Positions 1 through 10,076 of a stretch of 64,000 nt of DNA are shown in pieces (the stretch's first letter is position 1; every line of letters starts with the position of its first letter). The translations under genes and the position numbers were made by a program. The notes under the pieces were generated by a model. The model had not been told where the DNA came from. It worked only from the letters and a program-made list of their open reading frames with translations, and searched no databases. The stretch lies in assembly GCA_958295685.1 (NCBI GenBank), contig OY282365.1, forward strand, positions 1,860,001 to 1,924,000. The letters run 5' to 3'. The DNA is from an uncultured Dehalococcoidia bacterium. GTDB taxonomy: Bacteria; Chloroflexota; Dehalococcoidia; Lucifugimonadales; CATQGZ01.

Positions 1-3000
1 CGGGATGATGGTGTAGGTGAGCGCGCCGTCGCCGCTGGTGGCCGTGGGCAGCGTGAACTCGGTTATCGGCCCGGCCCTGAGCCAGGTCTGGTCGGCGACC
101 GTTTGGGAGCCGAAGGTTGGGACCGCGCTTTGGCCTATGGTGATGTCGAAGCTGACGCTGCCCCTCACGCCGTGGGGGTCCCGGGCGGTCAGGGTGTAGC
201 TGGTCCGCGCCGCGAGCGTCCTCGCCGTCCCCGATATGGTCCGCGTCGTGTTGTCGAAGGACATCCCCGCGGGCAGGGCGGGCGTGAGGGAGTAGGTGAG
301 GCCGCCACGCCCGCCCACGGCCTCCGGCAGCGTGTGGGATACCGCTCGGTTGACGTACCAGTCCTTGTCCGCAACCGCGTCGGCGGCGAAGGTGGGCACG
401 GTGATGACGTGACCGTCCACCCGGTGGCCTGCGGCGTCGGTTATCGCGTGGCTGCCCAGCCCCAGGTTGGCGTTCACCCCGCTGTGGCTTTGAATTGTCC
501 CGCCGTTGAGGTTCAGGGCGCCCGCGCCGACGGAGACGCCGTTCGTGTCGGTGTCGCCCGTCCGGACTTGGTAGCGGAAGGTGATCGAGCGGTCGTCCGT
601 GCGGTGGTAGGCCGCGGTCGTCGTCGCGCCGTCCAGGGTGATGGTCAGCTGCGGGGAGCCGGTTACGGCCATCCGCTTGTGGAACGACAACTCCACGTAT
701 ATCGCCTCGCCCGCGCCGTAGGCGCCGGCCAACGGGGTGGACGTGATGGCGGCCCCGGTAACGTTGGGGGGGCGGTTCTGCGCGCCGTCCACCTTGTGGT
801 CGGCGAAGGGCGTCGTCGCGCCGTTGCCGATGTTGGCCGCCACGTTGTTGCGCCGCGTCGTAATCCTCGCGCCGTTCAGAGACATAGCGTTGGCCGGAAG
901 GCTTATCCCGTCGACGTCCAGGTCGCCCGCCTGCACCAGGTACCGGAAGCTCAGGATAGTGCCGTTGCTGCCGACGTAGCTCGCGGTGCGGACGCTGCCG
1001 CCGATTTGGAGGGACAACCGCGGGCTGCCGGCAACGTTGACCTGCTCGTCGAAGACGACCCCCACGCGGATGTATTCGTCCGCGTCGTAGCCTCCGGCGG
1101 CGTTGGGTTGGCTCTGCACGGTGGCATACCGGATTAGGGCCGGGGCCTGCGCTCTCTTGAGAATGGCGTGGCGTAGGTTTTCGGGCACCGCGGCGTGGGT
1201 GAGGACGGCGGGGTTGCCGACGGCCCGGCTGCCGACGTCGCCGGACAGCGAGTTCCGGGAGACGCCGATGCCGTTGGGGTCCTGGTCGCTGGCCTGCACC
1301 GTGTAGCCAATCAGGACCTTGGCGTAGTTGTTGCTGGTGGGCTGATAGTAGGACCACGAGCTCGCCGTAACCGTCCCGTTCGCCAGCGTCAGCGGTACGC
1401 TCGCCGAGCTCACCCGCACCGGCCCGCTGAACGTAACCAGCGCGTTTATGGTCTCCCCCGCGAAGTAGCTGGGCGCGTCCAGCGCCCCCGGCGTCAAACT
1501 GCAGATGTAGCGGACCGTCGGACTCGGCGGCTGGTCCGGGTCGTTGCACCGCGTCAGGTTGGCCGGCTGCCCATGGATCTCAAGGCTCGTAACCCGCGGC
1601 TGCCGCCCGTCCACCTTGTGCTGCGCCTGGTTGACCAGGGAGTGGTTCATGGTGCGGTCGACCCACCGGATCCCGTCCCAGACGCGCTCGGTCACGCGGG
1701 AGCGCAGCTCAGCCGTCACGCCGCCGTCCGCCGCGCCCACGATGGTTGCGTCGGAGGGCATCAGCACCAGGACCCATTCGTTCCTGACGGCGACGTTTAT
1801 CTCATTGACGGTGATGCCGTCGGGATCGTAGTCGTCCGCAATGTTGGGGTAGCTCTGGACGGTGTAGTCGAACTCCAGCCAGAAGTGGTGAGGTTGGGAG
1901 GGGCCGGGCGTCTCTTGGGCGCGGACGCTCCGGGCGTAGAGCGCGCCGCCGGAGCCCATGCCGCTGGTCATCATAATGCCGAGTCTCGGCGCTCCGGTTA
2001 CGGTTACCGGCTTGCTGTAGCGCACCTGCACGGTGATGGTCTCGCCCAGCTTGTAGGTCGTCCCCTCCGCCGGGATCGAACTTATCCTGACGTCCCGGAT
2101 GTACGCGGCGCGGTTGGAGTAGCCGTTGACGTTGCTGGAGGAGATGCTCTGCGCCGTGCCGAGGATCCCCTGCTGCGCGTTCGCGCCGGCCGCGTTGCGG
2201 ATATGGGAGCCCGAGGGAACGGTCAGGGCGTTCACGGTGGTTCGGAGGCCGTCGAGGGACGCGTCGGTCGCCTGCACCAAGTACCGGAAGTAGTGATAAC
2301 GGGGGCTGACGCCGGCCTGGCCGTAGGACGCCTGGCGGGTAGCGGTTCCGACGGTCAGGCCGAGGGTGGGAGAGCCCGTGACGGCGACGGCCCGGTTGAA
2401 CTCCACCTCGACCTCTATCTCCTCGCCCAGGTTGTAGGCGGTTCCCCGGGCCGGCTGGGAGACCACGCGGACGCCGGTAACGGTCGGCGTGACGCTAGAG
2501 GCCCCGTTGACCTTGTGGGAAGGGGAGTCGGCGACGGTGTGGACGCCGAGGTCGGTAACCGCGTCATGGCCGCCCACTCTGCGAATGGCCGCGCCGCTGC
2601 CGAGGGTGAGCGCGCCCGCCTCTATGCTGACGCCGTCGGCGTCCAGGTCGGAGGCCTGGACGGTGTAGCGGAAGTGGAGCGTCCGCGTGCCCTGCGCGGT
2701 GTAGTAGTAGACGGCCTGGCGGGTATTGTTCCCTATTTTCAGGGCCAGTTGGGGAGTCTCCCGCACGATGATGTTCCCCGCCGCGTCGGAGTCGAAGGAG
2801 ACGCCGACGACGACCTCCTCGCCCGCGCCGTAGGTGTCGCCCGCCTGCGGCGCGCCGACGAAGTTCACGCCGGTAACCGCCGGCCTGGGGCCGGTAACCC
2901 GCATTTGGAAGGTGGTGGTGGCGGTATCGCCGTTCCCTACGGTGTAGTAGCCCTGTCCGCCGGGCGGGACGCCGAGATGGTCTTGGACGGTAACGGTATA

Positions 3001-6000
3001 TTGCTTCAGGGGGGTCTCCAGCGTGGGGGTTCCCGATATGGCGCCGGTGACCGCGTTCATGGAGAGGCCGGCAGGCAGCGCCGGGGAGACGCTCCAAGAC
3101 AGCGGCTCGTCGCCGCCCGGCCTGGGCAGGTTGACGGCGGCGGGCGTATCCACCGCCGGGTTGGAGACCGTCAGGGTGGTGGTGGCGAATTCGGGCCAGA
3201 AGTTGGCTTTCGTTCCGTCGATCTTCGCGTCGGGCTTGTTGGTGAAGGTGAAGCCCGTCAGGTCGGTCTGCGCGTCCTCACCCTCGGCGTCCCGCAGCGT
3301 CCCGCCCATCAGGTCCAGCGCGTCCGCGGCCAGACTGACCCCGTCGGTGTCCACGTCGTTAGGCATCACGTTGTGCGTGAACGCGATGCGGTTGTTCATA
3401 GTCTGACTGTTCGACGGAAGGAAGACCTGGTCGCCCGAGGCTATCCCTACCGTCAACCGCATCCCCGCCGTGCTGGTGGCCGTGGGCGGCCTGAACATTA
3501 CCGGCTGGTTGTAATCTATGGCTATTGTCATGAGGTGCGGCCAAGTGTACGTGCCGCTCTGCTGCGCCGGGGAGATGACGCTGACCGACGTGATTTTCGG
3601 CGGGGCGAGCACCCGGAAGTCCGCGTCGTCGACGATGGCCTGCGTGCCCAGGTCCAGGACGGCGTCCCGTCCGCCGGAGTCCCGAATCGTCGCGCCGTTC
3701 AGCCTCACGGCGTGGGCCGTAACGTTCCCGTCGGAGTCCAGCGTGTCCGCGATGCTGATGCCGTCGGAGTCGGAGTCGGTGGTCAGGAAGGTGTAGGTGA
3801 ACTTCAGCGTCGAGTATGGAGCGTTGGGGGCGGCCCCGTCCGGCCTCACTACGGAATGGAAGGCCGCCTGCCGGGTCTGGCTGCCCACTTGCAGCGCGAT
3901 GGACGGGCTGCCGGTCAGGGTGACGTGCTCATCGAAGGTGAGGTGGATGGATAGGGTATCGCCCTCTTGGTAGCCGTCGGCGGGAGGGGTGGCTTGGGGG
4001 CCGGTCACGTCCAAGGCCGCCACCACCGGCGGCACGTTCGACCCGCCGTCCACCTTGTGGCCGGGGTCGTTGGTGATGGCGTGGCTGCCCAGCGACAGGG
4101 AGGCGTCGATGGAGTTGGTGGCCCGGTCTCGGAGAGTCACCCTATCCAGCGTCAACGCCCCTTCGGGGATGCTAATCCCGTCCTGGTCCTCGTCGGTCCC
4201 CTGCACGTTGTAGATGAACTGCAGAGTCGTACGCTCCGGTGTGCAGACGGCGTCAATCCTCCGGCTGTTGCCGACGCGGCGCTCGCCGCCGACCACGCAG
4301 CTGACGGCATAGCCGCCCCCTGGCGAGAGGTCCACCTGAACCGTCTTGGTGCCTATCTCCAGCGCGAGTTGGGGGCCCCCGGTCCCGTCGCGCGGATAGT
4401 TCACTATCACTTCTCGGTCGAACTCCACGTGCACGACTATCGGGCGGCGGGTGTCTGCGTCATAGGTGTTGCCGGAGCCGGAGCCGGCGCGCGGACTGCT
4501 ATAGAACCGCACGTCGGTGATCATGGGCGCGTTGGACGCGGCTACCGCGATGCTGAACGCCGATTGGGCCGTGTCGCCGTCAACGTCCGTCACACTCCAG
4601 GTATAGGCCGTCAAGGTGGTGGTAGCCGTGGGCGTCCCGGTTATGGTGGAGGTGGCCGTCGAGGAGGTCGCCAGCGTCAGCCCGGCGGGAAGCGCGGCGG
4701 GGGACAGGCTGTAGGTGAGCAAGCCGTTGCCGCCGGTTGCTTGGGGCAGGGCGAAGTCGACGGCCGTCCCCATCACGTAGTTCTGCGCTTGGATGCTGCC
4801 GAGCATCGGCGGGTAGTCCCGCACGGTGTGGGCCGAGTCGTTTTCGACGGCGCGGCTGCCCAGGGAAAGCTCTGCGTCCTCGCGGCCGAAGGTGGCGCGA
4901 ATCGACGCCCCCGGCGGCAGAGTCAGCGCGTCCGCCCCAATGCCGATGCCGTCGGTGTCCTCGTCGTCCGCGGTCACCAAGTACCGGTAGAGGTGCGTCC
5001 GTCCAAGGCCCGTGACGTCGCTGGTCCATACCGCCTGCCGCGTGTTCGCCCCGATGGTCAACGCAACCTGCGGTACGCCGTGCGTGAGGGTGGTCTCGCT
5101 GAAGGTGAGCTGCAGTTCGATGGTCTCGCCGGCGTCGTAGGTGCCGTTCACGCCGGGGCCGGACAGTATGGATACGCGGGTCACGCGGGGCGGCGTGTAG
5201 ACCTTGTGCGCCGACGCGTTGGCGATGGCGCGGGTTCCGAGGGCGCGGGGGGCGGCCGTCCCTCCCGAATCGCTGATGGTCCCGCCGTTGAGCGTCAGCG
5301 CGTGGGCGGTTACGTTCCCTTCGGAGTCGAGGGTGTCCGTGATGCTGATGCCGTCGGCGTCCTTGTCCTGGGTGGTTACCGTGTGGGTGAACACGAGATG
5401 GTCCCCGCCGGACTTGGCCGCCTGGTACGACGCCTGCCGATTGGTGGCCCCGACGGTCAGGGCCAACTGGGGAGCGCCCGTAACGGTGGCCGGCTTGGAG
5501 AAGGTAACCCTGGCCTCGATGACCTCGCCGACGTCGTAGCCGTCCGCGCTGGCGGGGGAGCTGGTTATGGCGACCGTCTCGACGGCCATGGGAGTGGCCA
5601 CGGAGCCGTCCACCTTGTGGGAGGAGTCGTTGGAGACGGCGTGGGTCCCGAGGTCCAGAGAGGCGGCGACCTGGGTCGAGGCGTCACTGATGGCCGCGCC
5701 GTTCAGCTTCAGCGCATCCGCGCTGACGGTGATTCCGTCCGCGTCGCCGTCCGCCGGGAAGATGATGGTCTTATAGAAGAGCCGGCCGCCTTCGTACACA
5801 AATCCCGAAAGGTCTCGCCCCGGCTGCACCGTGTACTTATAGACCAGCCTGCCGTCGGCGTCCGTGCCGTGATATGCGGCGTTGCGGGTATTCGCCCCAA
5901 CGTCGATGGTCAGCGTCGACTGCGACAGGCTCGTCCCCGTAATGCTCCGGTCGAACCCCACCGCGACCTCTATAACCTCTCCCGCGCCGTAGGTGTCGTT

Positions 6001-9000
6001 GGCGTATGGGCCGGACAGTATCTCGACCTCGTCCACCGCCGCCGAGTCCCCCGTAGTCAGGAGGAAGAAGCTCAAGAGCGTTTCGTCGCCGTCCCGGTCG
6101 AGCGCGCGAAGCCAGAACCTCTTGTTCGTAACGATCTCGCTGGTCTGCCCCATCAGGCACGGCGTATTCGGGCTGAGGGTGCTTTCCGCGTCCGGCGTGC
6201 CTATGTACAAGCCCTCAGGCAGCGCCGGCGAGACGGTGAAGACGAACGGCGCATCCCCATACACCTGCCCCACCAGGGCGAGCTCGACCGGCTTGTTCAC
6301 CGGTACCCTGACGTTGGTCACATACGTGTGGTCGATGTACGGCACGGTGTCTCTCACACGCATCCGCGAGCTCTCGATGCTGCCGCTCACGATGGCGTGG
6401 GAGCCCAGGTTGAGCTTGACGTCCTGACCGTCCTGCGGGCCGCCCCTCACGCGGATCGAGCCGCCGTTGAGCAGCACAGCGTCCGGGGGAATCGTTATCC
6501 CGTCCCCGTCCCAGTCCTCGGACGTAATTTGATGGCTGAATACCACGCCCCTCGACCAAGAGTGAAGGGCGTCGTAATTGGCCTTGACCCGCTTGTCTCC
6601 AATGATGAGCACAAGCTGGGGCGACCCGGTGACGGTCACGGAGGTGGGACGATAATTAAGGGCCACGCGAAGGGTCTCGCCGAGCGTGTAGTTGTCCTTA
6701 TCAGTGTCGTCCTGATGCTCCGATTGCACTAGGTACCTAACGACGCCGGAGACGGCCGGGCCGGTCGGATTCCGCACCTCGATGCTGAAGGTCAGGCTTG
6801 CCGAGTCGCCGCCGCCGTCCGTCGCCTTCCACGTGTAGGTCACCGCGGTCGTCGTGGCCGTGGGCGTGCCCGCTATGGTGCGGGTGGAGGCCGTCCAGGT
6901 CATGCCTGCGGGCATCGTCGTCGGCGTCAGGGTGTAGGTCAACATGCCGCCGCCCCCCCCGGCCTCGGGCAATACGAAGGGGGTGGTGGATGCGTTGAGG
7001 TCATACACCCTGCTGGCTATCGACGCGCTCCCGAAGGTGGGCGGGACGTCGTTGACCTTCATCTTCACGCTCTTGCTGTCGCCGCTGACGACCGCGTGAG
7101 ACCCCAGGTGCAGCTTGGCGTCCACGGGAGCGACCAGCGTGCGTATCCTTCCCCCGTTCAGGCGCAGCGCGTCCGCGGGAATCGCTACCCCGTCGTCGTC
7201 GAAGTCTTCCATCCGGACGACGTACTGGAAGATAAGGTAGCCATAGGGGTTGAGATTTCCGGCGTTCTCGTTCTTGCTGTCGGATGCGTCGGTGTTGTAG
7301 AGGGCGCGGCGCGTCTTGTCCCCGATGACCAGGTTGAGGGACGGCGTCCCCGCGTTCGTATTGACGGACATCTTCCGGGGATACCGGACGGTCACGGTCA
7401 GGGTATCCCCGGTCACGTAGTTGGTCATGGTCGAGCCGAGGGTCAGGTCGTCCGGCGCCGGGCCCGCGGGGGCCGTCACGAGTATCCTGAAGGTGAGGCT
7501 CGCCGAGTCGCCGTCGGCGTCCGTGGCCGTCCAGGTGTAGGGCGCGGTGGTCGTGGCAGCCGCGGGCGTGCCGGCTATGGTGCGGGTGGAAGCCGTCCAG
7601 GTCATGCCCGTCGGCAGCGTCGAAGGCGTGAGTGTGTAGGCGAGGGAGCCGTCGCCGCCGGCGGCCGTGGGCAGGACGACGGGGGTGATCGCGCCGCTCT
7701 TTTCGGCCGTCAGGTCTTCGATGGTCGTGCTGCCGAAGGACGGGGAGGCGTCGTTGACCTTGTGGCTCGCGGAGTTGGAGACGGCGTGGGTACCGAGCCC
7801 CAGCAGGGCGGCCCTGCCGCCGGGCGCCTCGGTTATGGCCCCGCCGTTCAGGGTAAGCGCGTCCGCGGCGATGCTGATGCCGTCAACGTCCGCGTCATCG
7901 GCGGTGACCCGGTATCGGAAGCTGAGGGTGGAGCCGGACGCTGAGCGGAAGGCGGCCTGCCGGGTGTTCGCTCCTATGCCGAGGGCGAGCCGGGGCGTTC
8001 CCGTGACGCTCACCGCACCGCTGAAGGTAACGTCCACGTCTATGTTCTCGCCCGCGGCGTAGTTGGACGCGCCGGCAGGGACGGACGTTATGCTCACGCC
8101 GCTGACCGAGGGCGGCGGAGACAGCACCCGGATGGTGAACGGCAGGGTGTCGCTGCCTCCCGGGCTGTTGGCGATGAGGGTGTAGGTCGTGGTCGCCGTG
8201 ACGGCGGACGGCGCGCCCTCTATCGTGCGGAAGGTTGGGTAGAAGGTCAGGCCGCTCGGCAGGCTCGGCGTGGGGGCGAGCGTGTAGGCGGGCGTACAGC
8301 GCATGGTAGGGGGAGTCGTGGACTGGTCAAGTTCGCAGAGTTCCGCCGCGTCGGCGGCTGCCGGCAGCGTAACCACTGTGGACGTGCCCATCTCGAAGGT
8401 GTACGAGGGGGAGGCCACGCCGTCGAAGGACGCCCCCCCGCCGTCCACCTGGTGGTCCGCCTGCGCGCCGAGGGCATGGCTGCCGAGGCCGAGGTTGACG
8501 TCGACGCCGCCCGACCGGATAGTTCCGCCGTTGAGGGTGAGGGCGTCGGCGGCGATGCCGATGCCGTCCGCGTCGCGGTCCGCGCCGACGACGGCGTATC
8601 GGAAGCTGACGGTGGAGGAGGCGGCGGAGCGGTAGGCGGCCTGGCGGGTGCGGGAGCCGATGGAGAGGGCCAGCCGGGGCGACCCCGTGACGGTGACGGG
8701 GCCGCTGAAGGTCACGTCGACGTCTATGTTCGCGGCCGCGGCGTAGGGGGCGGGCGAGCCCTGCCAGATGCGCGCGGTGGACGTGATGGCCACGCCGGTT
8801 ACCGTAGCGGCGGACTGTTGGATCGCAGCCTCGTCCACACCTATAAGGAATTGCAGGAATAGCCAATCGCCGTCGGCGTCGGTAACGGTCAGCTGGTAGA
8901 GCGTCGGAGGGCTGAACCCTGTTGGGGAGCCGGATATGACGAGGGCGCCGGGGTCGAACGACAGGCCGTCGGGCAGGTCGGGGTCGAGCCGGTAGCTCAA

Positions 9001-9597
9001 GGGGGCCGCGCCGCCCGACGCGGAGGGGAGCGTCACGCTGACCGGCTGGCCCGCGGTGTAGCTCTGCGCCGCTATCCCCTGGGCGAACAGGAGCGGCGGC
9101 GTGCTGGTGGCAGGCGGGTCGGGCTGTACGGGCGGCGTGCTGGTGGCAGGCGGGTCGGGCTGTACGGGCGGCGTGCTGGTGGCAGGCGGGTCGGGCTGCA
9201 CGGGCGGCGTGCTGGTGGCAGGCGGGTCCGGCTGTACGGGCGGCGTGCTGGTGGCCGGGGTCTCCGGCTGCACGGGCGGCGTGCTGGTGGCAGGCGGCTC
9301 CGGCTGCACGGGCGGCGTGCTGGTGGCCTCCGGGTCGGGCAGCACGGGCGGCGTGCTGGTGGCCGGGGTCTCCGGCTGTACGGGCGGCGTACTGGTGGCC
9401 TCCGGGTCGGGCAGCACGGGCGGCGTGCTGGTGGCCTCCGGGTCGGGCAGCACGGGCGGCGTGCTGGTGGCCGAGGCGCCGGAGCCGTCGGTCGACGCGC
9501 TGGTGGGCTGCGGAAGCAGGTCGGCCATCAGCGCGACCGCGAAGACGGCCACGCCCAGGACCCCTAGCCTCATCAGCCTGTCAGCGCTGCTGCTCAT
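1..9597 (-). CDS. Giant secreted Ig-like/Calx-beta-like repeat protein (C-terminus outside window)
   Basis: At least 3199 codons are open from the ATG at 9597 to the window edge; every line I checked in this frame lacks a stop. The N-terminus has a basic/hydrophobic signal segment (residues about 1-36, LGVLGVAVFAVALMA core). Next come ten 12-residue Pro-rich units (STPPVQPDPPAT type), a likely stalk. The rest alternates two modules of about 90-110 aa: He_PIG-like Ig folds (LPTATSGDGALTYTI, TRTIxGTP) and Calx-beta/SwmB-like folds (GEEIxVxVxF, VTGxPxLxLxIG, RxAxY, FRYxVQAxDxDxDGI). Families of this kind are extracellular adhesins or matrix proteins; ligand unknown. RBS is weak (AAAGG). The membrane anchor, if any, lies beyond position 1. 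The opposite strand also carries long open frames here, but they are Arg/Gly-rich codon-bias artefacts. Confidence 0.9.
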   Translation of the reverse strand, partial: MSSSADRLMRLGVLGVAVFAVALMADLLPQPTSASTDGSGASATSTPPVLPDPEATSTPPVLPDPEATSTPPVQPETPATSTPPVLPDPEATSTPPVQPEPPATSTPPVQPETPATSTPPVQPDPPATSTPPVQPDPPATSTPPVQPDPPATSTPPVQPDPPATSTPPLLFAQGIAAQSYTAGQPVSVTLPSASGGAAPLSYRLDPDLPDGLSFDPGALVISGSPTGFSPPTLYQLTVTDADGDWLFLQFLIGVDEAAIQQSAATVTGVAITSTARIWQGSPAPYAAAANIDVDVTFSGPVTVTGSPRLALSIGSRTRQAAYRSAASSTVSFRYAVVGADRDADGIGIAADALTLNGGTIRSGGVDVNLGLGSHALGAQADHQVDGGGASFDGVASPSYTFEMGTSTVVTLPAAADAAELCELDQSTTPPTMRCTPAYTLAPTPSLPSGLTFYPTFRTIEGAPSAVTATTTYTLIANSPGGSDTLPFTIRVLSPPPSVSGVSITSVPAGASNYAAGENIDVDVTFSGAVSVTGTPRLALGIGANTRQAAFRSASGSTLSFRYRVTADDADVDGISIAADALTLNGGAITEAPGGRAALLGLGTHAVSNSASHKVNDASPSFGSTTIEDLTAEKSGAITPVVLPTAAGGDGSLAYTLTPSTLPTGMTWTASTRTIAGTPAAATTTAPYTWTATDADGDSASLTFRILVTAPAGPAPDDLTLGSTMTNYVTGDTLTVTVRYPRKMSVNTNAGTPSLNLVIGDKTRRALYNTDASDSKNENAGNLNPYGYLIFQYVVRMEDFDDDGVAIPADALRLNGGRIRTLVAPVDAKLHLGSHAVVSGDSKSVKMKVNDVPPTFGSASIASRVYDLNASTTPFVLPEAGGGGGMLTYTLTPTTMPAGMTWTASTRTIAGTPTATTTAVTYTWKATDGGGDSASLTFSIEVRNPTGPAVSGVVRYLVQSEHQDDTDKDNYTLGETLRVALNYRPTSVTVTGSPQLVLIIGDKRVKANYDALHSWSRGVVFSHQITSEDWDGDGITIPPDAVLLNGGSIRVRGGPQDGQDVKLNLGSHAIVSGSIESSRMRVRDTVPYIDHTYVTNVRVPVNKPVELALVGQVYGDAPFVFTVSPALPEGLYIGTPDAESTLSPNTPCLMGQTSEIVTNKRFWLRALDRDGDETLLSFFLLTTGDSAAVDEVEILSGPYANDTYGAGEVIEVAVGFDRSITGTSLSQSTLTIDVGANTRNAAYHGTDADGRLVYKYTVQPGRDLSGFVYEGGRLFYKTIIFPADGDADGITVSADALKLNGAAISDASTQVAASLDLGTHAVSNDSSHKVDGSVATPMAVETVAITSSPASADGYDVGEVIEARVTFSKPATVTGAPQLALTVGATNRQASYQAAKSGGDHLVFTHTVTTQDKDADGISITDTLDSEGNVTAHALTLNGGTISDSGGTAAPRALGTRAIANASAHKVYTPPRVTRVSILSGPGVNGTYDAGETIELQLTFSETTLTHGVPQVALTIGANTRQAVWTSDVTGLGRTHLYRYLVTADDEDTDGIGIGADALTLPPGASIRATFGREDAELSLGSRAVENDSAHTVRDYPPMLGSIQAQNYVMGTAVDFALPQATGGNGLLTYSLSPAALPAGLTLATSSTATSTITGTPTATTTLTAYTWSVTDVDGDTAQSAFSIAVAASNAPMITDVRFYSSPRAGSGSGNTYDADTRRPIVVHVEFDREVIVNYPRDGTGGPQLALEIGTKTVQVDLSPGGGYAVSCVVGGERRVGNSRRIDAVCTPERTTLQFIYNVQGTDEDQDGISIPEGALTLDRVTLRDRATNSIDASLSLGSHAITNDPGHKVDGGSNVPPVVAALDVTGPQATPPADGYQEGDTLSIHLTFDEHVTLTGSPSIALQVGSQTRQAAFHSVVRPDGAAPNAPYSTLKFTYTFLTTDSDSDGISIADTLDSDGNVTAHAVRLNGATIRDSGGRDAVLDLGTQAIVDDADFRVLAPPKITSVSVISPAQQSGTYTWPHLMTIAIDYNQPVMFRPPTATSTAGMRLTVGIASGDQVFLPSNSQTMNNRIAFTHNVMPNDVDTDGVSLAADALDLMGGTLRDAEGEDAQTDLTGFTFTNKPDAKIDGTKANFWPEFATTTLTVSNPAVDTPAAVNLPRPGGDEPLSWSVSPALPAGLSMNAVTGAISGTPTLETPLKQYTVTVQDHLGVPPGGQGYYTVGNGDTATTTFQMRVTGPRPAVTGVNFVGAPQAGDTYGAGEEVVVGVSFDSDAAGNIIVRETPQLALKIGNNTRQAVYYYTAQGTRTLHFRYTVQASDLDADGVSIEAGALTLGSGAAIRRVGGHDAVTDLGVHTVADSPSHKVNGASSVTPTVTGVRVVSQPARGTAYNLGEEIEVEVEFNRAVAVTGSPTLGLTVGTATRQASYGQAGVSPRYHYFRYLVQATDASLDGLRTTVNALTVPSGSHIRNAAGANAQQGILGTAQSISSSNVNGYSNRAAYIRDVRISSIPAEGTTYKLGETITVQVRYSKPVTVTGAPRLGIMMTSGMGSGGALYARSVRAQETPGPSQPHHFWLEFDYTVQSYPNIADDYDPDGITVNEINVAVRNEWVLVLMPSDATIVGAADGGVTAELRSRVTERVWDGIRWVDRTMNHSLVNQAQHKVDGRQPRVTSLEIHGQPANLTRCNDPDQPPSPTVRYICSLTPGALDAPSYFAGETINALVTFSGPVRVSSASVPLTLANGTVTASSWSYYQPTSNNYAKVLIGYTVQASDQDPNGIGVSRNSLSGDVGSRAVGNPAVLTHAAVPENLRHAILKRAQAPALIRYATVQSQPNAAGGYDADEYIRVGVVFDEQVNVAGSPRLSLQIGGSVRTASYVGSNGTILSFRYLVQAGDLDVDGISLPANAMSLNGARITTRRNNVAANIGNGATTPFADHKVDGAQNRPPNVTGAAITSTPLAGAYGAGEAIYVELSFHKRMAVTGSPQLTITLDGATTTAAYHRTDDRSITFRYQVRTGDTDTNGVSVGAGALNLNGGTIQSHSGVNANLGLGSHAITDAAGHRVDGHVITVPTFAADAVADKDWYVNRAVSHTLPEAVGGRGGLTYSLTPALPAGMSFDNTTRTISGTARTLAARTSYTLTARDPHGVRGSVSFDITIGQSAVPTFGSQTVADQTWLRAGPITEFTLPTATSGDGALTYTIIP
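9101..9472 (-). repeat. 36-bp tandem repeat encoding a 12-aa Pro-rich stalk
   Basis: About ten in-frame copies of a 36-bp unit lie just after the signal peptide of the giant protein. Units read STPPV(Q/L)P(D/E)(P/T/E)xAT. Near-identical copies at the window-lower end and diverged ones near the start codon suggest ongoing unequal recombination that changes stalk length without shifting frame. Confidence 0.9.
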
Positions 9598-10076
9598 GCC
9601 ATGCCTTTAGCGCCGCGCTCCGCAGCGGCTCTCTCAAAGAGAAGCCGTGCTGGGCGCGCGCGCCTTCCGTAGTTCATCCGTTTCAGGGGGGGGGGGGGGG
9701 TGAGATAGAGGGAGCGTTAGGGGAGGCCGGACAGCGCTTCGCGGACGAAGCGACTCCCTTTCCGGGCAATAGAAGAGCTGATGGCGTGGCGGAGGCCACG
9801 CTCATACACCTATAGACTCGGCCGTCAATCCCTGCGCGACTCCCAAGGAAGCCACGCAGGGTACACCTACAGATCACCCCACACCCCTAGGTATTCGCTT
9901 AATTCACTGAACGCACATATAGGCAGGCCGACGATATTTCATCGGCCATCAGCATAGATTATAGGGAACGACTCCCCCCGGCGCAACCCCAAAATCACCA
10001 AAATCACACCAATTCCGAACTGAGCGCGCACAGGCCCGCCGCCGGGGAGTCCGTGCGCGTTTCTCTGCCCTCCGAC
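9598..10076. other. Intergenic region with G15 tract and hairpins
   Basis: This 479-bp gap has no convincing gene. It holds a run of 15 G at 9686-9700 and two perfect 7-bp stems with 4-nt loops: CGCTTCG/CGAAGCG at 9736-9753 and GCGTGGC/GCCACGC at 9784-9801. A further dyad, GCCGA/TCGGC, lies near 9930-9950. It separates the giant surface gene from the defence island. Confidence 0.7.
9801..9828 (-). promoter_or_regulatory. Possible sigma70 promoter for the giant surface gene
   Basis: On the minus strand TTGACG (9828-9823) and TATGAG (9806-9801) are separated by 16 bp, about 200 bp upstream of the ATG at 9597. The G15 tract would then lie in the 5' untranslated leader. Confidence 0.3.

Noticed and set aside
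1195..6732. Very long plus-strand open frames (1195-3954 and 3967-6732)
   Set aside because: Their translations are Arg/Gly/Val-rich with no domains. They mirror the codon bias of the minus-strand giant gene, whose frame gives clear signal peptide, stalk and Ig/Calx-beta modules.
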